Shown: positions 26,912 to 37,705 of the stretch, in pieces
How the letters are laid out: every line of letters starts with the position of its first letter
Numbering within the stretch: position 1 is the first letter of the stretch
NCBI RefSeq assembly: GCF_016583985.1
Contig: NZ_NRSD01000003.1
Location: 1-64,000, forward strand
Direction: 5' to 3'
Length of the DNA stretch: 64,000 nt
Origin: Thiocapsa imhoffii
GTDB lineage: Bacteria; Pseudomonadota; Gammaproteobacteria; Chromatiales; Chromatiaceae
The notes under the pieces: generated by a model
What the model was told of the DNA's origin: nothing
The model's input: only the letters and a program-made list of their open reading frames with translations
Database searches by the model: none
Made by a program: the position numbers and the translations under genes

Positions 26912-28189
26912 TCAGAGTAAGAGGGTCGTGCGCAACGAGAAGGCCCAGACATGATCGCGCTCCGGATTCAGTGCCGGGTCCTGGATGTATTGCACGTCTG
27001 GCGTCAGCAATAGGCCGCCGAACAGGGTCCAGTTCCAGTAGAGCTCAACGAGCTTCTCGTTACGGGCCCCAGCCGGGTTGACCGGCGGCCCTGCGGCATC
27101 GCTGTAGCCGAAGGCGAGACCGATCTGATCGGTCTTGCTGCGACCGAGCGGGTTATTCATGGCTCCGCCCAAGGCATAGGAGGCGCGAATGGGTGTGGTG
27201 AAGCCCCAAGCCCCGTTGGCTCGTCCGAACACCGCCCACCGGTCATCCAAATTCTGCACCCCACTGAAGGACCAGCCCGTGCCGCGCGGCTGCGTTGGCA
27301 CCGTCGGCACATCGTAATAGTTGAACGCGTATTGAGCCGAACCGAGACCGCGAAACCGAGGTGTCCACTGGAGATACCCGATCCAGGCCAAATTGTGCCC
27401 CGCGAGACCTCGAGTGGAGAGGTTGGCACCGGAGAGGTTGGTGGCGTTCTGAAACCCGCCGACGAGCTGTAGGGTGCTGGTCAGGTTGACCTGGGCATAG
27501 GCACCCAGCCCGGCGGTCGGGTAGGTGGAGCTCCCGTTCTGGGCCAACACATAGCTGTTGAAATTCTGCTGCTGATCAGCAAGGTATTGATTGCCGTCGA
27601 AATTGTAGAACGGATACTGGCCGATGCTCAGCAAGAGCTTGTTCCCGGGCAGCGCCTGGGTATAGGTGAGCTGATCAAAGGCATCGTCGCCGGAGCCCGG
27701 GAAGTCATTCATCTCAGTAATGATTCCGAGATTTTCAGCGATGTTCGCGGCGGTCTGCCGCCAGGGGTAATCGACGAGGGTGTAGGAGGCCTGCAGCGAG
27801 CCACTGCCAAACCGCGTGCTGTCGAACAAGGTCCAGTCGAATCCCGGTGTCAGCAGGATTTGCCCTGATGTCCAGCCGCCGTCGGGCTCACCCCATTGCT
27901 GCAGATAGCTCGTGGTCAGCGACCAGGACAGCCCCGTCGCCTTGGTGACGGAGCGCTTGAAGCGCGAATAGTCACCATACAGACCGGTCAGCTCCTGATT
28001 CCACTCCGACCACAAGTTGGCCCGGCGGATACGGTCATGCACCCGACCGATCCTCCCGACCTCCACAACCTCGCTCATGCCCAACAGTGGTGATTCAGCA
28101 GCCCCGCCCTGGGCCAGCGCTGGATTTGCGAGCCCGGTCAAAACCACCGCGACAATGATGCCGGATATCGACTGGGACTGCGCAATCAT
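26912..28189 (-). CDS. OprB-like carbohydrate-selective porin
   Basis: Outer-membrane beta-barrel of 425 aa. A signal peptide ends near ANPALAQ. Alternating aromatic strands throughout and the last strand (HVWAFSLRTTLLL) ending in a hydrophobic residue are typical for BAM substrates. The C-terminal LTPDVQYIQDPALNPERDH matches the OprB family, which passes sugars or small anions. The start ATG at 28189 has a strong AAGGAAGGG site; an earlier in-frame ATG would add 18 residues ahead of the signal. It lies 57 bp downstream of the multipass membrane protein gene, likely one operon. Confidence 0.88.
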   Translation of the reverse strand: MIAQSQSISGIIVAVVLTGLANPALAQGGAAESPLLGMSEVVEVGRIGRVHDRIRRANLWSEWNQELTGLYGDYSRFKRSVTKATGLSWSLTTSYLQQWGEPDGGWTSGQILLTPGFDWTLFDSTRFGSGSLQASYTLVDYPWRQTAANIAENLGIITEMNDFPGSGDDAFDQLTYTQALPGNKLLLSIGQYPFYNFDGNQYLADQQQNFNSYVLAQNGSSTYPTAGLGAYAQVNLTSTLQLVGGFQNATNLSGANLSTRGLAGHNLAWIGYLQWTPRFRGLGSAQYAFNYYDVPTVPTQPRGTGWSFSGVQNLDDRWAVFGRANGAWGFTTPIRASYALGGAMNNPLGRSKTDQIGLAFGYSDAAGPPVNPAGARNEKLVELYWNWTLFGGLLLTPDVQYIQDPALNPERDHVWAFSLRTTLLL

Positions 28190-28246
28190 GGCGTACCCTT
28201 CCTTGTCAGGATGGTCATTGGAGTATTGGATCATGGGTACCATGTT

Positions 28247-29185
28247 TCAGGCGCTGAGTCGCTCGTGTGGAGACAAGACGACCGTCTTGCCAGAATCGGC
28301 ATCGAACAGCTCCGGGATCATCAGGTAACTGGCAACAAAGAAGCACAGAGCGCCAATGAAGGTCCATAGATTGGCATCCCAGATCCAGCTCCAGCTCACA
28401 TCGGGCGGTGGCGGGAAGAACGCATAGAAGGCCGAGACCTGGAAGGCGATCGAACCGGCCAAGTTGATCATGACCACCCACCAGGCGACCTGGCGCGGCT
28501 CGAACGACCACCAACCGTGCGAGATCTCCATCAATGCCAAGTAACTGGCCGCTAGGAAACAGAGACTCCCGATCATATCGGGGGTCCAGATCAGCACATC
28601 CTTTTCCACCCAACCCAGTCCCGCGAGCAGCGCGTCGCCGGTATTGAAGTTGAACAATAGGGTGCCCGCAAACTGGATCAGACTGGACAAATAGCCAGCG
28701 TTGTGTGGTTTCCACGCCCACCAGTGCCAAGCCCGACGCTGACCGGACGGCCCCGTTCCCAGGTCGGCGATATCACCGTTGATCGCTTCGAGCAGTTGCA
28801 GACCAGCGGCCGAGGTAAAGAACAAGGAACCGACGAAAAACACGACCCCGATGACGGGTGTCGTGGCCATGTCAGGCTTCAGCAGCTCGGGCCAGTTGGC
28901 GGCAAAGCCGCCGTAGGCGAAACAGGCGGACCCGATGAGGAACAGAAGCGCAATCCACCAGGCTAGACTCTGAGGTGCCCAGAGGCGCAACCAGGCCGTG
29001 TGCGGTTGCTGCGGCCGGGGTGTTATCACATGCGCGTTGAGGTGATTCGGAGTCAGATGAAACGGCCGCAGTCGCTTGCGCTGGCGCCTCGAGAGGAACA
29101 CCAGTTGATGACCGTCGTCCAGTGTTTGCACCACGCGCGAAATAAACGGATTGCGCAGTGAGCGCCGATTCGCCGTCGTCTTCAT
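28247..29185 (-). CDS. Multipass membrane protein, possibly YrhK-like
   Basis: The product is 312 aa with a basic soluble N-terminus of about 65 residues, then six or seven hydrophobic segments. Two internal stretches resemble each other (DMIGSLCFLAASYLALMEI and ANLWTFIGALCFFVASYLMI), each ending in an acidic residue, which suggests an internal duplication and recalls the YrhK-like fold. I cannot assign a function. It precedes the OprB-like porin gene on the same strand. Confidence 0.65.
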   Translation of the reverse strand: MKTTANRRSLRNPFISRVVQTLDDGHQLVFLSRRQRKRLRPFHLTPNHLNAHVITPRPQQPHTAWLRLWAPQSLAWWIALLFLIGSACFAYGGFAANWPELLKPDMATTPVIGVVFFVGSLFFTSAAGLQLLEAINGDIADLGTGPSGQRRAWHWWAWKPHNAGYLSSLIQFAGTLLFNFNTGDALLAGLGWVEKDVLIWTPDMIGSLCFLAASYLALMEISHGWWSFEPRQVAWWVVMINLAGSIAFQVSAFYAFFPPPPDVSWSWIWDANLWTFIGALCFFVASYLMIPELFDADSGKTVVLSPHERLSA

Positions 29186-29411
29186 ACGAGGGATACTAAA
29201 CCGAGTTCGGAGTTTCTCATGTTCTCATGTCACGACGGTCTGTCCCTAGCCGCGGTCGCGACCGCGGCGCCGGCGGCACGGGAACGTCCTCCTTGCCGTG
29301 CCGGGTCATCGCACTCGTCACGATCCCCTACTTCGCCGTCACAGACCGGCCTTGCGATGAGTCCAGGATCCAGGCCACGATCATCACCATCACACCGAGC
29401 CACAAAGCCGC

Positions 29412-30641
29412 TCAGTGCGCAACCACGAGCCGGACCCACAGATAGGCGATGGACAAGGTCACAACGGATACGGGGAGACCGATCTTGGCGAAGTTCCAGA
29501 AGGAGATCTTCAGACCCTTTGCCGCCGCCGCATCGACAACGATGATGTTGGCGAGGCTGCCGATGATGATCAGGTTGCTAGAGAGACCACTGGCGAGCGC
29601 CATCAGCGGCCCGGCAAGCGGATCTTCTCCGGCAAAGGGGAGCAGCAGCATCACGGTTGGCACATTGGAGGTGATATCACTCAGGACCGCCGTGGCCGCG
29701 AATAATACGCTCGAGTTGTGCAAGTCAACCCCCATCGTCCGCAGCCATGTCACCAATTCCGTCGAGAAACCGGCGTTGGCAAAGGCACCATTGACGATGA
29801 ACAGTCCGACGAACAGGATCAGCAAGTCCCAGTCCACCTTTTCAAGCATCGGCCGCGCCATGAAACGTGCGTTGAACAGCATCAGCACGCCACCGACGGT
29901 CGCGACCATGCCACGGTCCCATTCGGTGAAGACGAACGCGTAGAGCAAAAAGAACAACACCAACAGACCCTTGATCGTCTCCCAGCGGTCGAAGGATGGA
30001 TCAGGCAAGGCATCCGGCCGTGGCGCCTCACTGCCTTCCAGCGTCCAACGACCACGATAGGCGAAGGCAAGCACCGCCCAGACCACAAGGAGCGCCAACA
30101 GCGCCGGCACCAGTGCGTACACCAGATACCCGCCGAAACCCAGCTCCAGCCGCTGTGCGATCAACATGTTTTGGGGGCTACCGATAATGGTCGCGACCGA
30201 ACCGGCATTAGCCGCCAGCGCGATCGCCAGCAAGAACGGCAACGGATTCATGCCACGGCGCAGCGCGATCGCGAGCACCACCGGAGTCATCGCCACCGCG
30301 ACCACATCGTTGGTGAGAAAGGCCGAGAGCACCCCCACCAACGCGATCAGCAGGCCTAACAGCATCACCTGTGTGGCTTGAATGCGAGCCACCATGCCCG
30401 AGAGTGCCGCGTAGAAGCCCGCCGTCTGCAGTTGTACCGACACGAGCATCAGCCCGAACAGCATCCCCAACGTCCCGAAGTCGATGGTGGCGATGGCCGC
30501 CGCCCCATCCAAGGCGCCAAACGCGAGCAACGCAACGGCGCCGCCGAGCGCCACCGAGGCACGGTCCATCTTCAGACCGGGCAATCCGCCCAGAATCATG
30601 CCGAGATAGACCACCAGAAAGACGATCAGGGTGATGGACAC
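29412..30641 (-). CDS. ArsB/NhaD/SLC13-superfamily ion transporter
   Basis: The product is 409 aa with about ten to eleven membrane helices in two inverted halves. Key motifs are FLTNDVVAVAMTPVV in the first half with NAGSVATIIGSPQNML after it, and DITSNVPTVMLLLPF with GSLANIIVVDAAA in the second. These are the re-entrant N(D/V) and G(S/N)P-type loops of the ion transporter superfamily. Relatives move arsenite, Na+/H+, citrate, sulfate or silicate. The specificity is unknown, but Na+- or H+-coupled anion movement is likely. It follows the P-type H+-ATPase gene by 77 bp on the same strand. Confidence 0.87.
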   Translation of the reverse strand: MSITLIVFLVVYLGMILGGLPGLKMDRASVALGGAVALLAFGALDGAAAIATIDFGTLGMLFGLMLVSVQLQTAGFYAALSGMVARIQATQVMLLGLLIALVGVLSAFLTNDVVAVAMTPVVLAIALRRGMNPLPFLLAIALAANAGSVATIIGSPQNMLIAQRLELGFGGYLVYALVPALLALLVVWAVLAFAYRGRWTLEGSEAPRPDALPDPSFDRWETIKGLLVLFFLLYAFVFTEWDRGMVATVGGVLMLFNARFMARPMLEKVDWDLLILFVGLFIVNGAFANAGFSTELVTWLRTMGVDLHNSSVLFAATAVLSDITSNVPTVMLLLPFAGEDPLAGPLMALASGLSSNLIIIGSLANIIVVDAAAAKGLKISFWNFAKIGLPVSVVTLSIAYLWVRLVVAH

Positions 30642-30718
30642 ATTCTCGCCCTCACGAACGGTTGGCGAACGCGGACGACATTCTTATCGTCCAGGTCGAC
30701 CAGATCAGGGTTGTGCGA

Positions 30719-33295
30719 TTAGGCTCCAAGCTGTTGATTGACCGCACGCCGGTGCTTTGCCTGCCATTCGGTCTTGTGATCGGCCAGGGCATAGGTGATC
30801 CGCTTGATCACATCCATCAAGAAGACCCAGACCAGCGTATAGGCCAGGACCCAACCAATCGTCGTCCACGACAGCTTGGGCACCAGCCAGCCATAGGCGC
30901 ACATGAGGATCGCGAGGATGTTGGTTGCCCAGAGTGCGGCATTGAGCGGGAGGCTCGGGAACGGTGGCAAAAAGAACCATCGTGCGGTGCGCGTATTGTA
31001 GAGCAGAAAGTGACCGCCGAGGACGATCTGCAGGAACATCACGGATTGCAGCTCAGCCTGGGTGAAGAGTTGAAAGAAGGCCTGATCCGGTGCGCTGTTC
31101 AGGATCGTGAAACCGATCAGCAGCAGACCGAAGGACTGCACCACGGAGAACAAGCCAAGCACGGAGGACACGGCCAGCACACGGCGCATCTTCCAGCGGA
31201 TCGGCTGCGGCGCCACCTCGGTATTGTCGTAGGCGATGGCCATGATCGGCGCGTCATCGAGCACCGCCAGCATCACGATCATGATCGCGGTCAGCGGCGT
31301 GAAGTCCAGCAGCAGTGTGGACAGCACGACCAGGAACATGATGTCCATGGTCAGTGCGACGCGGTAGATGGTGTAGCTGTTGATCCGGCCGAAAATGCGC
31401 CGCGCCTCATCGACCGCGCTGTTGATGACCGACAAGCCTGGGGCCGTGAGGATCAACGCGGCGGCGCCCCGGGCGGCGTCGGTGGCCCCGGACACGGCGG
31501 TGCCGCAATCCGCCTGTTTCAGCGCCGGCGCGTCATTGACACCGTCCCCGGTCATGGCGACCAGATGGCCGCGATCCTGTAATGCCTTGACGATGGCGTA
31601 CTTGTGCTCCGGAAAGACCCGCGCGAACCCATCCGCCCGCTCGATCGCCTCGGCAATATCGGGCGGAACCTTGTTGGGGTCCATGTCCTTGGGAAAGGCT
31701 TCCGCCGCCGGGATGATATGGGTCCCAAGGCCGAGCTGGCGAGCGGTTTCCCGGGCGATGGCGGTATCGTCGCCGGTCACCATCTTGACCCGGACGCCCT
31801 TGCGAGCGGCCTCATCGATGGTGGCCTTGGAATCGTCCCGCGGCGGGTCGAACATCGGCAGGATGCCGAGCAGACTCCAGGTCTTGCCATCGTCCTCAGA
31901 GCGCGCGACGCCGAGCGCACGATAGCCCTTGGCGCCTAGGTCCTCGACGGCCTGCTTGACCTTCGCAGCATCGGGATCGTCCAGGTTGGCCAAGGCGGCG
32001 ATCACCTGGGGGGCGCCCTTGGAGACCAGTATGGTCTTGCCGTCTGGCGTCGAGACTTCGGCCTGGGTGCGCTTGCCGACTGGGTCGAACGGCTTGTAGT
32101 TGATCTGTTTGTAAGCGGAGAGGACGGCTTGATCCTGCAAAGCGCCGATCACGGCCGTGTCGATGGCGTCGCGGTCTTCGATCTTGGAGGCCAAGGCACC
32201 GGATCGGATCACCTCCTGCGGGTCGGTGCTGGCGAACAGGATGGGTTCGGCGAGCGTCAGGACGTTCTTGGTTAGGGTACCCGTTTTATCCGAGCAGAGG
32301 ATGTCGACGCCCGCCATTTCCTCGATTGCCGAGAGTTTGGAGACAATCGCCTTCTGCTTGGACAGGGCCAGCGCTCCCAACGCCATGGTGATCGAGAACA
32401 CCGCTGGCATCGCGACCGGGATCGACGCCACCAGCAAGATCAACACGAACTGCAGGATGTTGAGCGCGTCCTCCCATTTCCAGTCATCCTGAACCACGAT
32501 GTCGCGCCAGACATCGAATCCGACCATGATCAGCGCCAGCACCACCGCGACGACGATGAGGAAATTGGCGATCTGAAACATGGCGGTCTGGGCATGGCTG
32601 ACCGATCCGGCACCGGCGACCAATTGAGCGGTCCGACCGAAAAAGGTGTTGGAGCCGGTGGCAATGACGACACCCTCCATCTCACCCTCTTTCACCACAC
32701 TGCCGGAATACGCCTCGTCGCCCACCTTCTTGCTGGCGGGGAGTGACTCGCCAGTCAGTGCCGCCTGGTCAATGGCGGCGTAGTCGCCGCTCACCAACCG
32801 TAAATCGGCTGGAACGATGACGCCTAGCCGAATCTTGACGATGTCCCCCGGGACTAAGGTTGACGCCGGGACCGTCTGCCATTGGCCCGCGCGCAGCGCG
32901 GTCGCCTCTGGCGCCAGGCTGTTCTTCAGGGCCGCCAGGGCATTGGAGGCCTTGCGTTCCTGCCAAAACTCCAGGGCCGCATTGAAGAGCAGGAGGCCGA
33001 AGATGACGGCAAAGTCGTTCCAGCGCCCGAGGAAAGCCGAGACCAAAGCGGCGGCCTCGATCATGTAAGCGATCGGTCCCGTAAAGGGGCCGAGCAGCGT
33101 GGCTAGCAGCCCCTTTTGCTGTTCCACCAACGCGTTGGGGCCGTACTGTGCCAGCCGCTGCTCCGCTTCCGCGTTGCTCAATCCCGCATCCGCCTTCACG
33201 TCCAGTGCGGCCAGCACCTCGGCAACCGGACGCTTGTCCAGATCGACTAACCCACCGACCGAAGCCGGGTTGCTTACGGCATTCGATTCATTCAT
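30719..33295 (-). CDS. P-type (P3A) plasma-membrane H+-ATPase
   Basis: ATP-driven proton export pump. The product is 858 aa with about ten membrane helices. Actuator motif TGES is at 181-184 and the phosphorylated Asp is D336 in CSDKTGTLTKN. Nucleotide-binding KGAPQ and the hinge TGDGVNDAPALKQAD are present. IPVAMPAVFSITMALGA in helix 4 fits the P3A group (plant/fungal/archaeal H+-ATPases) rather than Ca2+ or heavy-metal pumps. No long C-terminal autoinhibitory domain is apparent. It sits in a same-strand run with the PPK2 gene (153 bp upstream) and the ArsB/NhaD-like gene downstream. Confidence 0.95.
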   Translation of the reverse strand: MNESNAVSNPASVGGLVDLDKRPVAEVLAALDVKADAGLSNAEAEQRLAQYGPNALVEQQKGLLATLLGPFTGPIAYMIEAAALVSAFLGRWNDFAVIFGLLLFNAALEFWQERKASNALAALKNSLAPEATALRAGQWQTVPASTLVPGDIVKIRLGVIVPADLRLVSGDYAAIDQAALTGESLPASKKVGDEAYSGSVVKEGEMEGVVIATGSNTFFGRTAQLVAGAGSVSHAQTAMFQIANFLIVVAVVLALIMVGFDVWRDIVVQDDWKWEDALNILQFVLILLVASIPVAMPAVFSITMALGALALSKQKAIVSKLSAIEEMAGVDILCSDKTGTLTKNVLTLAEPILFASTDPQEVIRSGALASKIEDRDAIDTAVIGALQDQAVLSAYKQINYKPFDPVGKRTQAEVSTPDGKTILVSKGAPQVIAALANLDDPDAAKVKQAVEDLGAKGYRALGVARSEDDGKTWSLLGILPMFDPPRDDSKATIDEAARKGVRVKMVTGDDTAIARETARQLGLGTHIIPAAEAFPKDMDPNKVPPDIAEAIERADGFARVFPEHKYAIVKALQDRGHLVAMTGDGVNDAPALKQADCGTAVSGATDAARGAAALILTAPGLSVINSAVDEARRIFGRINSYTIYRVALTMDIMFLVVLSTLLLDFTPLTAIMIVMLAVLDDAPIMAIAYDNTEVAPQPIRWKMRRVLAVSSVLGLFSVVQSFGLLLIGFTILNSAPDQAFFQLFTQAELQSVMFLQIVLGGHFLLYNTRTARWFFLPPFPSLPLNAALWATNILAILMCAYGWLVPKLSWTTIGWVLAYTLVWVFLMDVIKRITYALADHKTEWQAKHRRAVNQQLGA

Positions 33296-33448
33296 CTGTT
33301 CGCTCCTGGCGCTTGATCCTGCAGACGTCCCGATGCCACCGAATGACGCCGCCGTGAGACGGTGCCAGGGCGCGCCGGTCGTCGTGGTGTCAAAACCGCA
33401 TGGGGTCCAGAAAACGCAAGCACTCGGCGCGCGCCGCCGATCGTCTGA

Positions 33449-34405
33449 TCAGTGGTCGCGCGCGCCGTGCTTCTTGCTCTTCTTCTTTTGCTTTTGCTTT
33501 TTCTTGCTGTGCTTGGCGGCGTCGCGCTTGGCCACGAGCGACGCATCGGCAGACGTCTCCGCATCAGCGATGCCCGCTTGTTCCGCCATGCTGTGGTACT
33601 TGCTCACGATCTCCGCCATCTCCACTGACGGCGCCGGGAAGGACATCTTCAGAGACTCGAGCGTCTCCACGACGATTTTCGAGATGGCAAGATTCCGGAA
33701 CCATTTGTGATTGGACGGAATGACAAACCAGGGCGCGTGCTCGGTACTGCATTGACTCAGGGCGTCTTCAAAAGCGCTGGTGTAAGCATCCCAAAACGGG
33801 CGTTCGGCATAATCCCCCTCGCTGATTTTCCAATGCCGTGCCGGATCGTCGATGCGCTGCTTGAAGCGCCGAAGTTGCTCGTCGCTGTCGATGTGAAGAT
33901 AGAACTTCAGGATCCGCGTGCCATGGTCGGCGAGCATCTGCTCGAAGGCATTGATGTGGGCATAGCGCTTGGACCAGACCGCACGCGGAACCATGTCGTG
34001 CACCCGCTGTACCAAAACGTCTTCGTAATGGGAGCGATTGAAGATCGCCACCTGTCCCCTGCCTGGCGCATGCTGGTGATAGCGCCACAGGAAGTCATGG
34101 GCGGCTTCCTCCTTGGACGGGACCTTGAAACCCGTGACGGAACATCCCTGCGGATTCATCGCCCCGAGCACGTGGTTGATCGTGCCATCCTTCCCCGCGG
34201 CGTCACGCCCCTGCAACACGATCAGCAGGGATTGCTGACCCTCGGCGTAGAGCAGATATTGCAGATCGCGTAGCCTCTGTTTCTGCGCCTCAATGTCCGC
34301 CAGCGCATCCTCATGGGTTTCATGCTGATCCTTGAAGGATGCGTCGATCTTGCTCAAGTCCACCTTGGAGTCAGGTGCGACGCCAAATCGTTTTCGGTAA
34401 CTCAT
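33449..34405 (-). CDS. PPK2-family polyphosphate:nucleotide phosphotransferase
   Basis: Transfers phosphate from polyphosphate to AMP/ADP (class III or II) without using ATP. The product is 318 aa. Walker A is GRDAAGKDGT (66-75). MNPQGCSVTGFKVPSKEE, HDFLWR and FNRSHYEDVLVQRVH are typical of the PPK2 group related to polyphosphate:AMP phosphotransferases. The C-terminal 25 residues are a Lys/Gln-rich tail (KKKQKQKKKSKK), perhaps for polyphosphate binding. The start at 34405 has AAGGAG upstream; the frame extends 29 codons further without similarity. Its position beside the H+-ATPase suggests energy supply or polyphosphate-linked pH stress, which is inference. Confidence 0.93.
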   Translation of the reverse strand: MSYRKRFGVAPDSKVDLSKIDASFKDQHETHEDALADIEAQKQRLRDLQYLLYAEGQQSLLIVLQGRDAAGKDGTINHVLGAMNPQGCSVTGFKVPSKEEAAHDFLWRYHQHAPGRGQVAIFNRSHYEDVLVQRVHDMVPRAVWSKRYAHINAFEQMLADHGTRILKFYLHIDSDEQLRRFKQRIDDPARHWKISEGDYAERPFWDAYTSAFEDALSQCSTEHAPWFVIPSNHKWFRNLAISKIVVETLESLKMSFPAPSVEMAEIVSKYHSMAEQAGIADAETSADASLVAKRDAAKHSKKKQKQKKKSKKHGARDH

Positions 34406-34561
34406 GATGCTGAATCTCCTTGCGCGCGAAGAGATGGAGACGGCGCAGCGGCATGCGCGAATGCGAACTGGTGGTTTCAGCGCCGCGCTCAACCCGAGAG
34501 GTCGTGGCGAAGAGAACGCCGCGGATCGGCGTTGCTCTCCGCCCGAGGGGGCATGAGCCCT

Positions 34562-36097
34562 CTACGCGGTGTCCTTGCTCTCGTCGATCGGCACGAGGAG
34601 ATGACTCCCGCGCCCCCGGGGATGAATCGCGAAGTGGCCGAGCGGGGCATTCTGGTGCTTGATGTGCACCAAGCGCCCCGGCCGGTTCCCGTGCAGCGCG
34701 TAGACGATGAAGGGGATCATGACCACCACCAGAAAGCTCACCAACAACAGCCCCACGTAGACGTCGGTACTCTCACCGCCGGGCAGACCGCTCGGCGGAA
34801 AAAATGACACCACGAAGGCCAGCAACGAGACCAAGAAGCCGGAACTCGCGACCAACAGCTTCACCACCTTGCCGCCGGGAATGTTGAAGCCACGCTTTTT
34901 CTCGGGGTGTTTGAGCACCAGCGTCATGTAGCCGAGAAACAGCATGAAATAAGTCATGAGATAGAGCACGACCGTGAGCGCTAGTGCGATCAGGAACGAC
35001 ATGTTATTGCCGCCGCCGGTATTGGTGAGCACGATGATGGCGACAGTGGTCAGCAAGAGCTGGAAGACGACCAGCGGCACGGGTACGCCATTCTTGTTCA
35101 CCTTGGCCATGGCGGACGGCAGGATCCCCTTCTCGGCCGTCACATACATGCCGCGCGAGGGCCCCACGATCCAGGCCGCGATTTCTGCCAGCACACCGAG
35201 CATCAACAGCGCGGCAATGATCCGAACCGCCCAGCCGAGACCACTCCCGCCATGGGTGAGGATGAGCTGATGGAAGGTCTGGACCACGCCTGAGCTCAGG
35301 TTGATCTGGTCATGAGGGATCACGGCCGCGACCGACAGCCCACCAATCGAGCTGAGCGTGATCGCCGCCAACATCAGCAAGAAGATCGCGAGCGGATAAT
35401 CCCGTCCGGGATTGCGCATCTCATTGACATGGGTGGCTGACGCCTCGACCCCCATGTAGCTGAGGATGAAGGCCACGAACACCACCAGCGTTCCGATCTG
35501 ACTAAAATTGGGGAAAAAGGTCGATGCATCCATGATAATTTCGAGCTTCGACCCGCTCGCTAGGTGCAGGATCGCCAGGCAGACCAGGATGAGGGCGGGC
35601 AGCAGGATCCCGCCGAAAAAACCCGCCTTGGAGATCTTGGCGGTGTATTTGGTGCCGCCGAGCTGGGTCGCGGCGAGGCCCCACAGGATGATGAGCGCGG
35701 CGATGGTCTTGACGACCGGATCCGTGTTCAATTCCGGCCAGGCTAGGATGTAGGACAAGGCTCCGAGCACGAAGTAGAGCATGGGGACAAAGCCGACCGC
35801 GATCTGCAGATAGGTGAAGGAGATCGCCGCGAACCCCCAGCGCTCGCCAAGGGTGTTGGACACCCAGGCAAAGACACCGCCCTCCTGCCAGCCTTCCACG
35901 GTGGCCATCTCGGCCGCGCACAGGCCGACCGGGATGAACCAAAGGAGACCACCCAGCAACAGGAAGAACACCAGGCTGAAGCCGGAGGTGGCAAACGCCG
36001 GATACTCATAGACGGCCATCACCATGGAGGCCGTGATGGCGAAGAACCCCAGTAACGAGAGCTGTTTCGATGGTGTGTTTGCGGCATCGGCAGCCAT
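34562..36097 (-). CDS. gadC: Glutamate/GABA antiporter
   Basis: APC-family antiporter that brings in glutamate and expels GABA, completing the proton-consuming decarboxylation cycle. The product is 511 aa, the same length as E. coli GadC, with twelve predicted membrane helices. Motifs seen are [15 protein letters not shown] in helix 1, [43 protein letters not shown] and [16 protein letters not shown]. The C-terminal soluble stretch (about 480-511) resembles the GadC pH-gating plug and is His-rich ([18 protein letters not shown]). The start at 36097 has GAAGAGGAC. It is 174 bp downstream of gadB, same strand. Confidence 0.96.
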   Translation of the reverse strand: MAADAANTPSKQLSLLGFFAITASMVMAVYEYPAFATSGFSLVFFLLLGGLLWFIPVGLCAAEMATVEGWQEGGVFAWVSNTLGERWGFAAISFTYLQIAVGFVPMLYFVLGALSYILAWPELNTDPVVKTIAALIILWGLAATQLGGTKYTAKISKAGFFGGILLPALILVCLAILHLASGSKLEIIMDASTFFPNFSQIGTLVVFVAFILSYMGVEASATHVNEMRNPGRDYPLAIFLLMLAAITLSSIGGLSVAAVIPHDQINLSSGVVQTFHQLILTHGGSGLGWAVRIIAALLMLGVLAEIAAWIVGPSRGMYVTAEKGILPSAMAKVNKNGVPVPLVVFQLLLTTVAIIVLTNTGGGNNMSFLIALALTVVLYLMTYFMLFLGYMTLVLKHPEKKRGFNIPGGKVVKLLVASSGFLVSLLAFVVSFFPPSGLPGGESTDVYVGLLLVSFLVVVMIPFIVYALHGNRPGRLVHIKHQNAPLGHFAIHPRGRGSHLLVPIDESKDTA

Positions 36098-36271
36098 GTC
36101 GAATGTCCTCTTCAGATCACCTCGGTGGGTCACCGTCTCCTCAACCCGCAAACCGCTTCAGGGCGGTGCTGTGCACTCCGCCGGATACACGCTTGAGAAT
36201 GGCCGACCTCGCGCCGCCGCACCGCCGATGCAGGGTCTAAACACCCAGGGGAAGCTCTTGGGGTGCTTGTC

Positions 36272-37705
36272 CTAGTGATGGAAACCCGAGGCCTCTTTGC
36301 TCGTGAGCGACGCCTGAATCGGATGCGCGTCGATATGGCTCAGGGCCGCCTGCATATGCTCGATGAGCAGCATACAGAGGTCACGGCTGACACCGTTGCG
36401 CACCAAGATCCGCTGGATCGCCTGGTCCTGGCAATTCGCGGGCAAGGTGTAGGCCGGCACTTGCCAGCCGCGGACCCGCAACCGATCGGCCAGATCGAAC
36501 AGGGTGAAGCCTGGATCAGTGCCGTCGATCAGCTTCCAGGACACCGCCGGGATGCCGCGCGCCATGTCGCCGCCGAAGACCATCTCGAACGGCCCCATCT
36601 TCGCGATCTCCTCAGCCAGGTATTCGGCGCTGCGATAACAGGCGGTATGGACCTTACGGTAGCCCTCCTGCCCGAGACGCAGGAAGTTGTAGTACTGACA
36701 CACGATCTGCCCGGCCGGGCGCGAGAAGTTCAGCGCGATATCGCGCATGTTGCCGCCGAGATAATTCACCCAGAACACCATGCTCTCGGGGAGGTCCTGC
36801 TCTTCGCGCCACAACACCCAACCCACACCGAGCGGGGCGAGGCCGAACTTATGACCCGAGGCGTTGATCGAGCGCACCCGTGGCAGGCGGAAGTCCCACT
36901 CCAGCTCGGGTGCGCAGAAGGGGGCGAGGAAGCCGCCGCTGGCACCATCGACGTGGATCGGAATGTCCAGACCGGTCTTGGCCTGGAAGCCGTCGAGCGC
37001 ATCGCTGATCGCCTTCACCGGCTCGTACTCTCCGGTGAAGGTCACGCCCAGGGTCGGCACGACGCCGATCGTGTTCTCGTCGCAGCGGCTCAGCACTTCC
37101 TCGGGCGTCATCAGGAGGCGCCCCTGCTCCATCGGGATCTCGCGGTGCTCGATATCCCAGTAGCGGGTAAATTTGTGCCAGCAAACCTGGACCGGCCCGG
37201 TGACCAGATTGGGCTTATCGGTGGGCTTGCCCGCGGCCCGGCGCCTTGTCTCCCAACGGCGCTTCATCGCCAGTCCGCCCAACATGGCGGCCTCGCTCGA
37301 GCCGGTGGTGGAGCAACCGACGGCCTGCTCGCCGGCAGGGGCATGCCAGAGATCGGCGAGCATTCGCACACAGCGCGATTCGATCTCGGCCGTCTGCGGA
37401 TACTCGTCTTTGTCGATCATATTCTTGTCGATGCAGTCATCCATCAGTTGATGGATCTCGGGCTCCTCCCAGGTCTGGCAGAAGGTCGCGAGATTTTGAC
37501 GCGAATTCCCGTCGAGCATCAGTTCATCGCGGACCGCGGCATAAATGCGTCGCGGATCGCGCTCGCGTTCGGGGAAGGTCAACTTCGGGAGTCCCGTGGC
37601 AAGCTCGCTCGAGCCGTAGGTCTCATCCATGTCGTTCTCGGCCGCATCGAAGATCGGATCTTGGTCGTTGCCACCGCTTGGCGCGCGAGCATCGTGCTGT
37701 GCCAT
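36272..37705 (-). CDS. gadB: Glutamate decarboxylase
   Basis: PLP-dependent conversion of glutamate to GABA and CO2, consuming a cytoplasmic proton. The product is 477 aa (E. coli GadB 466). The PLP lysine is K286 in [14 protein letters not shown], with cofactor-binding HVDGASGGF upstream and [15 protein letters not shown] near 130. The C-terminus ends SGFHH, so a terminal His like the pH-sensing H465 of E. coli GadB is present. The start at 37705 has GAGGAG. Directly upstream of gadC and divergent from a LuxR-type regulator. Confidence 0.97.
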   Translation of the reverse strand: MAQHDARAPSGGNDQDPIFDAAENDMDETYGSSELATGLPKLTFPERERDPRRIYAAVRDELMLDGNSRQNLATFCQTWEEPEIHQLMDDCIDKNMIDKDEYPQTAEIESRCVRMLADLWHAPAGEQAVGCSTTGSSEAAMLGGLAMKRRWETRRRAAGKPTDKPNLVTGPVQVCWHKFTRYWDIEHREIPMEQGRLLMTPEEVLSRCDENTIGVVPTLGVTFTGEYEPVKAISDALDGFQAKTGLDIPIHVDGASGGFLAPFCAPELEWDFRLPRVRSINASGHKFGLAPLGVGWVLWREEQDLPESMVFWVNYLGGNMRDIALNFSRPAGQIVCQYYNFLRLGQEGYRKVHTACYRSAEYLAEEIAKMGPFEMVFGGDMARGIPAVSWKLIDGTDPGFTLFDLADRLRVRGWQVPAYTLPANCQDQAIQRILVRNGVSRDLCMLLIEHMQAALSHIDAHPIQASLTSKEASGFHH

